Shown here in pieces: positions 8,825 to 17,860 of a stretch of 64,000 nucleotides of DNA. The stretch comes from Pedobacter sp. Leaf176 (GTDB taxonomy: Bacteria > Bacteroidota > Bacteroidia > Sphingobacteriales > Sphingobacteriaceae). The stretch is taken from NCBI RefSeq assembly GCF_001424305.1, contig NZ_LMPD01000001.1:744001-808000 (forward strand), given 5' to 3'. Positions within the stretch are counted from its first letter, which is position 1, and every line of letters starts with the position of its first letter. Below the pieces are notes generated by a model. The model ran no database searches, was not told the DNA's origin, and saw nothing but the letters and a program-made list of their open reading frames with translations. A program made the position numbers and the translations under genes.

Positions 8825-10492
8825 ATGACTCTGGAGAAAAAGAGTGGTTATCGCAAAAATTTTTCTTTGAGCGTTACTTTTATAGTGCTCATCTCAATTC
8901 TGTTTATTCTGTCGCTGTTTTTAGCCTTTAATTACAGTAAAAAATCTATTGAGAATGATTTTGTTTCCGAAAAGGTAAATGTTTTAGAAGAAAGCATTAA
9001 GCCATACAACGAGTTTTTCCAAAACAAAATGCCGGAAATTTCCTATTACGACGGTTTTTTAGATTCTGCAACAGCATCAAAATTTGTAGACACCATTACT
9101 GCAAAATTTCCTTTTGTATCGAAAGTAACATTTTATGATTCAGAAGTGAAAAATACGCCTGTACGGGATGGTATGAATGCAGGATACTTCTCGATCGGAC
9201 CGAAATCTATATTTCAGTTTGGCAGAACAGTCAATTCTGATTCAATAAAGTTATTTTCAGAAACAGATACCAGATCTTTTAAAGTGGATGATGATTTTAA
9301 TGGAATGGCACTTAAGCTCGTACGATTTATCGATCAACTTGATACCACATCTGTACCAACACAGGAGCAGTTATTTACTAACTTTTCCGTCGTGCTTTCT
9401 AATAAAATTACCTACCTCAATATTCCACGGCCTGAAAATTTAAAGGTTTATAAAGACATGCTGCAAAGGCGGTTAAATCCGGCTCCGGTTTATCAGCAGG
9501 ATATGTTGGTTTTCCAGCTCAATCCGAATAAGATTAAGATCATCAACACCAGGCCCCTATTATATGAAACCATACGTGTTGAGCCATTAACTTATGATCC
9601 GATTGACACCTCAGATGAGAATATAGTAACTGAAATCGCATTGCCGGGTGCGTTTTCAGATTTCAAATTGTATTTTACTTCTTCAAAATCTTACATCAAG
9701 AAAGAGATATTTATTTATTTCATGCCAATCGCATTGGTTCTTTTACTTGTTTATGGTGTATTGTTGTCGGTTGCCTTCCTGATATACCGTAATTTGAATA
9801 TAAATAGTAAAATGTTTAAACTTCAGTATGATTTCGTGAATAACTTAACACACGAGTTTAAAACTCCGGTTAGTGTTATAAAAATCGCCGGAAATAACAT
9901 AAAAAGTGCAGCAATTCTCAGTGCGAAGGAACAGCAGCTTTATGGGAAAATATTGGACGAAGAAGCGGATAAGTTGAATGGTTTAATGAACAAGCTGCTG
10001 GCTTTTACTCAAATTGAAAATAAAGCCATTAAGCTCAATCAGGAGGAAGTAAATGTTAAAGACTTTATCGAAAGTACTATAGAATCACATACACTAAAAC
10101 ATCCGGATTTCGTGATTACGTATGAGGTGGTCGGCTTCAAAACTTTTACAACAGATCCAGTTTTGCTAGGCAGTTTGTTCGACAATCTCGCAGAAAATGC
10201 TTACAAATATTCAAATCCTGGAAACAAAGTGTTAAATATCAGTGCAAAGCTGATAAAAGGTGTGCTGGTATTTCGTTTCGCAGATAGAGGTATTGGAATT
10301 CCATCGTCGGAACTAAACAATATATTTAAAAAATTTTTCAGGATTCAGAACGAATATAATCAAATGGGAAGCGTTGGTTTAGGTTTGGCATTCTGCAAAG
10401 AACTGGTTAACTTTATGCAGGGCGAGATAACCGTTAAAAGTAAAATAGGCATCGGTACGGAATTTAAAATCGTACTGCCATATAATAATTAA
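8825..10492 (+). CDS. Sensor histidine kinase
   Basis: A 555-residue membrane kinase. One membrane segment at about 17-39 and a second at about 295-320 enclose a periplasmic domain of some 250 residues that I cannot assign to a family. The HisKA box FVNNLTHEFKTPVSVIK carries the phospho-acceptor His343. The HATPase domain shows the N box (DNLAENAYKYS), G1 (DRGIGIP) and G2 (GSVGLGLAFCKELV). It lies 3 bases after the S9-like gene and 72 bases before an OmpR-type regulator, so the three probably form one signalling unit in which the pseudo-peptidase may feed the sensor. Confidence 0.93.
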   Translation: MTLEKKSGYRKNFSLSVTFIVLISILFILSLFLAFNYSKKSIENDFVSEKVNVLEESIKPYNEFFQNKMPEISYYDGFLDSATASKFVDTITAKFPFVSKVTFYDSEVKNTPVRDGMNAGYFSIGPKSIFQFGRTVNSDSIKLFSETDTRSFKVDDDFNGMALKLVRFIDQLDTTSVPTQEQLFTNFSVVLSNKITYLNIPRPENLKVYKDMLQRRLNPAPVYQQDMLVFQLNPNKIKIINTRPLLYETIRVEPLTYDPIDTSDENIVTEIALPGAFSDFKLYFTSSKSYIKKEIFIYFMPIALVLLLVYGVLLSVAFLIYRNLNINSKMFKLQYDFVNNLTHEFKTPVSVIKIAGNNIKSAAILSAKEQQLYGKILDEEADKLNGLMNKLLAFTQIENKAIKLNQEEVNVKDFIESTIESHTLKHPDFVITYEVVGFKTFTTDPVLLGSLFDNLAENAYKYSNPGNKVLNISAKLIKGVLVFRFADRGIGIPSSELNNIFKKFFRIQNEYNQMGSVGLGLAFCKELVNFMQGEITVKSKIGIGTEFKIVLPYNN

Positions 10493-10564
10493 TTTAAATA
10501 TAGTAAGTTATGTTAACGGCAATTCTAGTCATTCAGCATTACTTCACTATTTAATAAAATAAAA

Positions 10565-11254
10565 ATGTCAAAAGAAGTAAAAATTTTAATTGTAGAGGAC
10601 GATGAGAATCTTCGCTTTTTAGTCGCGCACAGATTAAAAACCGAGGGTTATACGGTACTTGAAGCCAATGATGGTGATGCTGGAGAAAGAATGATTATTG
10701 CCGATCAACCTGATATTGTTTTATTAGACTGGATGATGCCAGGTAAACAAGGCGCTGAAGTTTGCGAACATGTTCGTAAACAGGGCTTTGAAAATCTAAT
10801 TATTATGATGACTGCAAAGGCACAGGATGTAGATAAAATTGATGCCTATAACTTCGGTGCTTCAGATTACGTTACCAAGCCCTTTAACATGGATGTATTG
10901 GTAGCGATGCTCGAAAGTAAGGTTAAATTCATAGTTAATAAAGATACCGCGGAGATTCATCGGTTTGGGAACATGGAGCACCATCCCAATATTCATACTT
11001 TATTCAGGGATGGAAAGAAAATTGAGCTTACAATATTAGAAAACCGTATTCTACTTTATTTTCTTCGTAATCCTGGTAAGGTAATTAATCGCGATGAGTT
11101 GATGTTGGTGGTATGGGGTTACAACTCTGATGTGAACACGCGGACATTGGACATGCATATTGTTCGTCTGCGAAAAAAAATTGAATTAAATCCTGATAAT
11201 CCGCAATTGTTGCAAACGGTTAGGGGCGTAGGTTATCGCTTTAACGCGGGATAA
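10565..11254 (+). CDS. OmpR-family response regulator
   Basis: A 229-residue regulator with an N-terminal receiver domain (acidic pair in VEDDEN, phospho-acceptor Asp55 in VLLDWMMPG, switch Thr in MMTAKA, conserved Lys in YVTKPF) and a C-terminal winged-helix DNA-binding domain (NRDELMLVVWGYNSDVNTRT, then DMHIVRLRKKIE and VRGVGYRF). It is the evident partner of the kinase just upstream. Its target operators cannot be seen here. Transcription likely ends at the inverted repeat downstream at 11265-11320. Confidence 0.95.
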   Translation: MSKEVKILIVEDDENLRFLVAHRLKTEGYTVLEANDGDAGERMIIADQPDIVLLDWMMPGKQGAEVCEHVRKQGFENLIIMMTAKAQDVDKIDAYNFGASDYVTKPFNMDVLVAMLESKVKFIVNKDTAEIHRFGNMEHHPNIHTLFRDGKKIELTILENRILLYFLRNPGKVINRDELMLVVWGYNSDVNTRTLDMHIVRLRKKIELNPDNPQLLQTVRGVGYRFNAG

Positions 11255-11264
11255 TTAATAATTG

Positions 11265-11320
11265 AATGATTGAATTAGAGAATTTTAGGTGTGATGCTAA
11301 TATTCAGTAATTCAATCATT
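11265..11320. repeat. Inverted repeat between convergent genes
   Basis: AATGATTGAATTA (11265-11277) and TAATTCAATCATT (11308-11320) form a perfect 13-bp stem with a 30-base loop. It sits between the ends of the response regulator gene and the convergent metallophosphoesterase gene, so it may stop transcription from both sides, but it lacks GC pairs and a U-run. The same TTGAATGATTGAAT words recur at 22867-22890. Confidence 0.55.
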
Positions 11321-11336
11321 TAAAATCCACTCATTT

Positions 11337-12578
11337 CTAGGCCCTCTTAAGCGTAAAAATCGTTATCTCGGGTAAAACACCAACTCTTCCAGGATACCCT
11401 AAGAAACCGTAGCCAACGTTAACGTAAAGCTGTTGTTTTTGTTCCTGATACAACCCTGCCCATTCCTTATAAATATATTGCACGGGGCTCCATTGATATT
11501 CTTTCAAGCGTACACCAAACTGCATTCCATGAGTGTGACCACTGAACATGGCATCGATTTGAGGGTATTTTTTTAAAACTTCGCCTCTCCAGTGAGACGG
11601 ATCATGGCTCAATAAAAGTTTAACAGGTAAATCATCTGCGTTTTGCACCGCCAGTTCCATTTTTCCATATTTCGGGAAGCGACCCATTCCCCAGTTTTCA
11701 ATACCTAAAATTCCGATTTCTTCTCCATTAACTTTCAGTCTTCTGTTCTCGTTCATCAATAAGTCGAAACCCATTATTTTGTGCACGTCAACCATATCTT
11801 TCAGGTTCTTTACTTTGGCCGGTGATGATTCCTTACCAAAATAATAGTCACCATAATCGTGGTTTCCTAATGATGAATAAACACCCAGCGGCGCTTTTAC
11901 TTTTGAAAAAATATCCTGATAATCCCTTACTTCATTGGTAAGATTGTTTACTAAATCGCCGGTAAAAAAAATAAAATCAGGCTTTTCTCCCAATAACATT
12001 TCCACGCCGCCTTTTACCGCGGTTTTATTGTAGAAACTGCCCGAGTGAATATCCGAAATTTGCCCCATAGTGATGCCATCAAATGCTTTTGGCAGATTAG
12101 GAAGGATTAAGTTAACCCTTCTCACCTGATAATCATAAGCGCCAGAAATAATGCCCCAGCTTAAAGAAGTTAAGGGAACGGCAGCAGCAACTAAGCCTGC
12201 TTTTACTAAAAATTCTGAGCGGGAAATCGGCTCCGCTTCGCTAACTGGCTGGTCTTTTATAATTTCTTTTTTTCTGAAAAGTCTAATGAACAATCTTCGT
12301 AAATCATCCAGAATTAAAAACGGCAACATGGCCAGTTTACAGGCTACTGTTAAAAAGAAAGCGACTAGGATAATGGCTCTGAGCGTAAGGAAAAGATTAA
12401 GGTAAATCCCAGCGAAAACGCCAATAATTAACAGAGAGCTATAACTCCAGTATAGAATTCCAAATATTTTTTTGGTTGTTGGTTTCCATTTAAAAACCGA
12501 AACAATAGCTTTAAAAAAGTAAATATCAAAGGCTGTAATCAGTATGCAGGCTGCAATGATGAAAGGTAATCTTCCCAT
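11337..12578 (-). CDS. Membrane-anchored metallophosphoesterase
   Basis: A protein of about 413 residues with about four N-terminal membrane segments and a calcineurin-like phosphoesterase domain. The metal-binding motifs appear in order: GQISDIHSGSF (DxH), FFTGDLVN (GDxx), SSLGNHDYG (GNHD), LLSHDPSHW (H) and FSGHTHGMQFG (GHxH). YkuE/YaeI-like enzymes of this type act on phosphoesters such as lipid head groups at the membrane, but the substrate here is unknown. I choose the ATG at 12578 (MGRLPFIIAACILI); a TTG at 12617 would add 13 residues. Confidence 0.88.
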   Translation of the reverse strand: MGRLPFIIAACILITAFDIYFFKAIVSVFKWKPTTKKIFGILYWSYSSLLIIGVFAGIYLNLFLTLRAIILVAFFLTVACKLAMLPFLILDDLRRLFIRLFRKKEIIKDQPVSEAEPISRSEFLVKAGLVAAAVPLTSLSWGIISGAYDYQVRRVNLILPNLPKAFDGITMGQISDIHSGSFYNKTAVKGGVEMLLGEKPDFIFFTGDLVNNLTNEVRDYQDIFSKVKAPLGVYSSLGNHDYGDYYFGKESSPAKVKNLKDMVDVHKIMGFDLLMNENRRLKVNGEEIGILGIENWGMGRFPKYGKMELAVQNADDLPVKLLLSHDPSHWRGEVLKKYPQIDAMFSGHTHGMQFGVRLKEYQWSPVQYIYKEWAGLYQEQKQQLYVNVGYGFLGYPGRVGVLPEITIFTLKRA

Positions 12579-12637
12579 ATAAAGGGTTATTCGATTTAAA
12601 TTTAAAAAATAAGGCAAGTCAAAATGACCGGCCTAAA

Positions 12638-13386
12638 TTAAGTATTTGAAATAGATAAATTATCTAAAGTCCGTTTCGGATGGTCTAAAAAGGATTTATA
12701 AACCCTGTATATTTCAGATTCCTCATATTTTACTTTAATTATTTTACCGTAGGCCATCTCGTAAATTGTTGCATTTGGGTAAGCCAGTAAAATAGGGGAG
12801 TGCGTTGCAATAATGAACTGGACATTTTTATCAACCAAGTCATCAATTTTTGATAACATTGCAATTTGTTTCGTAGCTGATAAGGCAGATTCGGGCTCAT
12901 CCAGAATATAAATCCCACTTCCGCTAAAGCGATTCATAAACAGCGACCAGAATGATTGCCCATGAGATTGTTCGTGCAAGGAGATACCGCCGTATGATTC
13001 TATAATTTTTGGTCCAGAAGATGGTTGTTCATCAAGTTTATCAAGCTCACTGGCAACGTTATAAAAACTTTCACCTCTTAAGAAAAAACCGTCTTTGGGT
13101 TTTTTAAAGCTTTTGCTAATAGTTAAGTAATGATGCAACTCTGAATGCGTTGCTCTACTTGCAAAATTGAAGTTTTTAGTTCCGCCCTCGGCATTGAAAC
13201 CTAAACTCACTGCAATTGCTTCAATAAGTGTGGATTTTCCAACACCATTTTCACCAGTGAAAAATGTAACATTCGGATGGAAGTTTAATTTTTCAAACGA
13301 TTTAAACGTGGAATATTAAACGGATATCCATTAGGAAGGTTCTCTTGTTTTAACCTCAGCGATAAAAGGTATCCGTTAAACTCCAT
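12638..13386 (-). pseudogene. AAA/ABC-type ATPase with a single-base frameshift
   Basis: The uninterrupted part (12638-13210 from a GTG) encodes an ATPase with Walker B ILDEPESALS and H-loop ATHSPILLA, but the P-loop lies further upstream in the same frame: FFTGENGVGKSTLIEAIAV (about 13202-13258). The true N-terminus (MEFNGYLLSLRLKQENLPNG, ATG at 13386) is in another frame. The two frames meet at 13301-13311: reading CCACG then TTTAAATCG needs one extra base, most simply a lost T in the run complementary to 13304-13306. With that base restored the gene is 250 codons including the stop, normal for these small AAA proteins. It could be a true pseudogene or an assembly error. Confidence 0.85.
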
Positions 13387-13460
13387 TAATTATTATTTGT
13401 AGCGAAAGCTTTGACAAATTTCTTTTGCATTGGTAATAAATTTGTCAAAGCTAAAAATAT

Positions 13461-14948
13461 CTACCTGAAATCGTCTTGATCTTCTTCCTCATCAAATTCG
13501 GCATTAAACAAGCTGCCAAACATATCCGAGAATCCAAAACCGCCATTTAAAAAGTTTTTGCTCAACTGTGAGTATTCCGCTAACCCATGCAAAACAAATT
13601 CCATTAAAAGTAATGTTTGGTTTTCGCTTAATTTTGGATGGAATTTTTTAACCAAATCATACAAACTCGGCACTGACATCAATGCTTTTTTATATTGCGA
13701 ATTGGTTAAAGTATCCGTAACATCTAAATTATTTCCTTCAGTAAACCATTCAGTAATTTCGGTATATGGATTGGCCGTTTTTGTTTTCTTGGCTTTTTCG
13801 GGATCTGGGAAATAACGGGCAAATAACGTTTTAACCGCTTTGCCGATTAAAGTTGTGGCTACATGAGCCGGGCCCTCGAGTTCGCCTTCATAAACCAATT
13901 CAATTTTCCCTGTAATTGCCGGAATAATTCCTGCCAAATCTGCCAAACGAACCACTGTATTTTTCTCGCCTGAAATTAACATTCTGCGTTCAGCGGTGCT
14001 GATTAAATTCTCGTATGCTGAAATGGTTAACCTAGCCGAAACACCAGATTTCTGGTCGATGTATTCACTTTTGCGGGCTTCGAAAGCAATTTGTTCAATT
14101 AAATCTTTCACTAAACCATCCGCCTCAATATTTTCTTTTTGTTCAGTGGTGAGTTTAGCTTCCTGAAAAGTAATTTTACGGGAAATCTCAATGCTTTTTG
14201 GATAATGCGTTAAAATCTGACTTTCAATTCTGTCTTTTAATGGTGTTACGATACTTCCGCGGTTAGTATAATCTTCTGGATTTGCAGTAAACACAAACTG
14301 AATATCCAAAGGCAAACGCAGTTTGAAACCACGAATTTGAATGTCCTTCTCCTGTAGCATATTAAACAAAGCAACCTGGATACGAGCCTGCAAATCTGGC
14401 AATTCATTAATAACGAAAATACTGCGGTGCGCTCTTGGAATTAACCCAAAGTGAATAACACGCTCATCGTTATAGGTCAGTTTTAAGGTAGCGGCTTTAA
14501 TCGGGTCAACATCACCGATTAAATCCGCAACAGTAACATCAGGCGTAGCCAACTTTTCGGTATAGCGCTCGCTGCGGTGTAACCAGGCAATCTCCGTTTC
14601 ATCACCTTTGGTAGAAATTTCATTTTTTGCATACCATGAAATCGGGTTCAATGGGTCATCGAAAATTTCGCTACCTGCAACGTACGGAACATATTCATCT
14701 AATAAGTTTACCATTAAACGGGCAATACGTGTTTTCGCCTGGCCGCGTAAACCTAAAAGTAAAATGTTGTGACGAGAAAGAATTGCAGTTTGCAACTCCG
14801 GAATTACCGTTTCATCGTAACCAATAATTCCTTCGAACTCCGTTTTCTTATCTCGAAGTACCTTGATTAAGTTCTCTCTAAGTTCTTCTTTTACACTCCG
14901 AGATTTATAATTTGTTGCCTTTAACTGGCCTAATGTTGTGATTTGCAT
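13461..14948 (-). CDS. MoxR/RavA-like AAA+ ATPase (Mg-chelatase type)
   Basis: A 495-residue AAA+ protein. The P-loop reads GLRGQAKT (66-73), with Ala before the catalytic Lys as usual in MoxR/RavA proteins instead of the common Gly. Walker B is FVINELPDL, followed by ARIQVALFNMLQEKDIQIRG and a sensor region FVFTANPEDYTNRGSIVTPLKDR. Such ATPases work with VWA-domain partners to remodel or insert metal into clients. The same-strand neighbours are a DUF3861 protein and a VWA protein, so the three likely form a chaperone-type complex. The acidic tail (EEDQDDFR) resembles an interaction tail. Confidence 0.88.
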   Translation of the reverse strand: MQITTLGQLKATNYKSRSVKEELRENLIKVLRDKKTEFEGIIGYDETVIPELQTAILSRHNILLLGLRGQAKTRIARLMVNLLDEYVPYVAGSEIFDDPLNPISWYAKNEISTKGDETEIAWLHRSERYTEKLATPDVTVADLIGDVDPIKAATLKLTYNDERVIHFGLIPRAHRSIFVINELPDLQARIQVALFNMLQEKDIQIRGFKLRLPLDIQFVFTANPEDYTNRGSIVTPLKDRIESQILTHYPKSIEISRKITFQEAKLTTEQKENIEADGLVKDLIEQIAFEARKSEYIDQKSGVSARLTISAYENLISTAERRMLISGEKNTVVRLADLAGIIPAITGKIELVYEGELEGPAHVATTLIGKAVKTLFARYFPDPEKAKKTKTANPYTEITEWFTEGNNLDVTDTLTNSQYKKALMSVPSLYDLVKKFHPKLSENQTLLLMEFVLHGLAEYSQLSKNFLNGGFGFSDMFGSLFNAEFDEEEDQDDFR

Positions 14949-14974
14949 ATATCTTTTTTATGGCTATAGGTTGC

Positions 14975-15007
14975 AAGTCTCTAGGTTTAAACTTAGACCT
15001 AAGACTT
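14975..15007. repeat. Intergenic hairpin in the MoxR-VWA cluster
   Basis: AAGTCTCTAGGT (14975-14986) pairs with ACCTAAGACTT (14997-15007) with one bulge, between the DUF3861 gene and the AAA+ gene on the minus strand. It has no U-run and may be an RNA structure tuning expression between the two cistrons. Confidence 0.45.
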
Positions 15008-15019
15008 TTAACTTTCAAC

Positions 15020-15313
15020 TTACTTGCTTTTCAGCTTTTTCATGAATTCGCCGATAGCAGGCTGGAATTCTTTGAAAATTTCGTTTTCTCTATTTTTGAG
15101 CATCACCTCGGTTAACATTTTCAAACCAATGGCAAACTCTACAGATTGATTTTCATCGTCGAAAATACCTTTGCTTTTTACTGCGCTGATAATGTTAAAA
15201 ATATTATCGTGGTTATCAAACTCTAGTACTAATGGAGAATTTATACCATCACTTTCTTTTGCTAAAGATATTTCTTCTAATGTCAACTTATAGGTATTTG
15301 CGCGTTTAGCCAT
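15020..15313 (-). CDS. DUF3861 family protein
   Basis: A 97-residue soluble protein recognised as DUF3861 from the order of conserved pieces: an N-terminal YKLTLEEI strand, LEFDNHDNIFNII, then FAIGLKMLTEVMLKNRENEIF and the C-terminal FMKKLK. No catalytic residues are known to me. It sits between the VWA protein gene and the MoxR-like ATPase gene on the same strand, 51 and 71 bases away, so it may be an adaptor of that pair; this is inference from position. Confidence 0.8.
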   Translation of the reverse strand: MAKRANTYKLTLEEISLAKESDGINSPLVLEFDNHDNIFNIISAVKSKGIFDDENQSVEFAIGLKMLTEVMLKNRENEIFKEFQPAIGEFMKKLKSK

Positions 15314-15364
15314 GTTTAATTATTTTAATCCCTTATCTCAGTTCTAGAAATGTCGGACTCCCGA

Positions 15365-16462
15365 CTATTTGACAGTCTTTCTTCTATTCTTAATGTAATC
15401 TTCAAAAATGTATTCGCCCAATCCGTTTAGCGAACTGTAAAAAGCTCTTCCGCCATTAATTTCGGTAAACTGGCGAACAAATTGTTGCAGATATGGATCT
15501 TTTGCAATCATAAAGGTCGTAATTGGAATTTTCAATCGCTTACACTGTGCAGCCATATTTAGGGTTTTGTTAATTACCTTTCTGTCCAGACCCATACTAT
15601 TTTTATAGTATTTGCCATTTTCTTTTAAACAGGTTGGTTTCCCGTCCGTGATCATGAAGATCTGTTTATTATGCGTTTTACGACGGCGAAGTAAATCTGT
15701 CGCCAGTTCCAAACCAGCGAAAGTATTGGTATGGTATGGGCCGACCTGTAAATAAGGCAAATCCTTCACTGTAATCGGCCAGGCATCATTCCCAAAAACT
15801 ACAATATCCAGGGTATCTTTAGGGTATTTGGTTTTGATGAGTTCGGCCAAAGCCATCGCTACCTTTTTTGCAGGTGTAATTCTGTCCTCACCATACAAAA
15901 TCATGGAATGTGAAATGTCGATCATTAACACCGTGGAAGTAAGTGTTTTGAAATCTTTTTCCTCCACTTCCAAATCCCTGTCCGTTAATGTGAAATCGCC
16001 TATTCCATGGTTAATCTGGGCATTCTGGATAGAGGCCGTCATATCAATTTGGTCTAAACTATCGCCAAAACTATACTCACGTCTGTCGGCATTTTTCTCT
16101 TCGCCAATTCCAGATTGATTGCTGTTGTGATTTCCCCTGCCGGATTTCTTCAGCTTCCCGAAAATCTCGTCCAGCGCCGATTTACGAATGGTTTGTTCGG
16201 TTTTGGCCGTAATTTTCAGCTCCCCCGATTGATTATCTTCGGTCAGGTAGCCTTTATCTTTTAAATCATCTATAAAGTTTCCAATGCCGTAGTCATTATT
16301 GGTTAAGTTATATTGTTTATCAAGTTCATTGAGCCAGCTTAAGGCCTCCGCAGCATCACCAGCTGTATAATTCAGCAATTCGCTAAATAATTTCAGCAAC
16401 TCATCGAACCCACCTTTTGGCGCATCGCCAAGCTTGTAATCAGAAAAACGAAAACCTCTCAT
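15365..16462 (-). CDS. VWA-domain protein, partner of MoxR-like ATPase
   Basis: A 365-residue protein whose C-terminal half is a von Willebrand factor A domain with the metal-dependent adhesion site DISHS at 182-186 and a later FMITDGKPT motif that supplies the Asp of the site. The N-terminal half (about 1-150) is charged and helical, without a membrane segment, so the protein is probably cytoplasmic. VWA proteins of this kind act with MoxR/RavA ATPases, one of which lies two genes downstream in the same direction; it is the first gene of the cluster. Confidence 0.88.
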   Translation of the reverse strand: MRGFRFSDYKLGDAPKGGFDELLKLFSELLNYTAGDAAEALSWLNELDKQYNLTNNDYGIGNFIDDLKDKGYLTEDNQSGELKITAKTEQTIRKSALDEIFGKLKKSGRGNHNSNQSGIGEEKNADRREYSFGDSLDQIDMTASIQNAQINHGIGDFTLTDRDLEVEEKDFKTLTSTVLMIDISHSMILYGEDRITPAKKVAMALAELIKTKYPKDTLDIVVFGNDAWPITVKDLPYLQVGPYHTNTFAGLELATDLLRRRKTHNKQIFMITDGKPTCLKENGKYYKNSMGLDRKVINKTLNMAAQCKRLKIPITTFMIAKDPYLQQFVRQFTEINGGRAFYSSLNGLGEYIFEDYIKNRRKTVK

Positions 16463-16892
16463 GTAATTGTATTAACGGATTATTAAAGGTAAAAGTTTCG
16501 ATTTGGATTAATTTAAGTGGGATGTCATATTTGGATGATTTAGCTAAAAGATTAGAGTTGAAAGCTCAAAGCGAAACGGCATGTCCAAAATTTGAAATTG
16601 AAAATTGCCGGGTAAAAACTGATTTGGGCGGTACCAAAGCTACGCAAGGGTCGGGCTTTTTCAGGGCTCCGCTACCGATGAAGACCTGTGGGACAAGCAA
16701 GCATACCGTAATTAAATAAGAACACATGCTTAATCGGTACTGAACCCTTACAATCCCTAACGCAAAACCGGCACATTAAGGATAACAAAACTTTTAAGCC
16801 GTTGACTGAAGTCAACGCCAATGAATTGGATGAAACTAATTTCCGTGTAAATCTGTGTTTCCATGGCAAAAAAATAATCTGCGAATCTGTGG
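16463..16892. other. Gene-free stretch with repeat-like sequence
   Basis: No credible gene is seen. The first third drifts out of any family. At 16798-16820 lies a short palindrome, GTTGACT GA AGTCAAC (16801-16816). At 16842-16900 the text TTCCGTGTAAATCTGTGTTTCC ... TCTGCGAATCTGTGGCTAACC looks like a short dispersed repeat; the words AATCTGTGGC recur in the hairpin at 52371-52385. The open frames here read as low-value shadows. The stretch separates two minus-strand genes. Confidence 0.5.
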
Positions 16893-17774
16893 CTAACCCA
16901 GCGCCATATGGTAGATCTTCTTATTATATTCCGGATTTGCACCCGCCTGTGAAGCCACAAATGCTCCAACTTTGCATGCATTATCTAACGTCGTTTCCAT
17001 TGGATAACCTTGCAAATAACAAGCAATAAAAGTGGCTAAGAAAGCGTCGCCCGCACCAACTGTATCTGCAACCTGGACTTTGTAACCTGCATGTTTAAAT
17101 AATTTTCCGTCCTTTAGAACACAGGCACCTTTATCACCAAGTGTTAAGCAAATGACTTCAATGTTAAATTGAGAGCAAAGTTGTTTCAAAATCTGCTCAT
17201 CGTTATTTCCGCTTAAATCAAAAGTATCGCGAACCCAAACAATTTCATCTTCGTTAATTTTTAAGATGTCTGCATGCGCTAAAAGCTCAGTAATTAGTTC
17301 CTTTTGGTAGAACGGCGCACGCAGGTTAATATCGAAAACCTTCGTTTTAGCATACGCTAAAAGTGATAGAATTGTTTCTCTCGACTTCTCTTCTCGGCAA
17401 GTTAAGCTACAGTAAACTAATGCATCAGCCTGTTTAACGGCTTCGATAATGTTATCCGTAAGTTGAATATCATCCCAGGCTACTGGTTGCTTTATGGTAT
17501 AAGTGGCCTGATGCTTTTCATCAAGCTGAACAACGACGGTGCTGGTAGGTAATTCTGCATTCACCTGTATTAAATCCGTCGGGAAATCATTCGAAGCCAA
17601 GTAATCCAACAGTTCTTTTCCATTATCATCATCGCCAACGGCGCTTATAAAACTGCTGTCTACACTTTGTTTATGAAGATTTAATGCGACATTCATACTG
17701 GAACCGCCAGCCTTTTTTCCTTCGGGAAAAACATCCCAGAGTATTTCGCCGATTGTGATAACTTTATTTTGCAT
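16893..17774 (-). CDS. PfkB-family carbohydrate kinase
   Basis: A 293-residue ribokinase-fold sugar kinase, probably fructokinase-like. The N-terminal substrate-binding signature GGSSMNVALNLHK starts at about residue 23, and the C-terminal PfkB signature DTVGAGDAFLATF holds the catalytic base Asp243. It would phosphorylate a free sugar in the cytoplasm using ATP. The sugar cannot be settled from sequence; no transporter or glycosidase lies beside it. It is transcribed away from the divergent NTF2-like gene, with 86 bases between the starts. Confidence 0.87.
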   Translation of the reverse strand: MQNKVITIGEILWDVFPEGKKAGGSSMNVALNLHKQSVDSSFISAVGDDDNGKELLDYLASNDFPTDLIQVNAELPTSTVVVQLDEKHQATYTIKQPVAWDDIQLTDNIIEAVKQADALVYCSLTCREEKSRETILSLLAYAKTKVFDINLRAPFYQKELITELLAHADILKINEDEIVWVRDTFDLSGNNDEQILKQLCSQFNIEVICLTLGDKGACVLKDGKLFKHAGYKVQVADTVGAGDAFLATFIACYLQGYPMETTLDNACKVGAFVASQAGANPEYNKKIYHMALG

Positions 17775-17860
17775 AAGGATTTAAGAAAATGTAAAGAAAC
17801 AATTTTAATACGCGGAACAAAATAATTTGTTTTATATCTTTACAATAAGACCTAAAAATC

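Noticed and set aside
12578..12617. Metallophosphoesterase start at the TTG at 12617
   Set aside because: The ATG at 12578 gives an N-terminus that is a clean membrane helix; the extra 13 residues add nothing typical.
16417..16719. Plus-strand open frame of 100 residues after the VWA gene start
   Set aside because: It begins within the VWA gene, has no signal, membrane segment or recognisable motif, and reads across repeat-like DNA; kept only as part of the gene-free tract.
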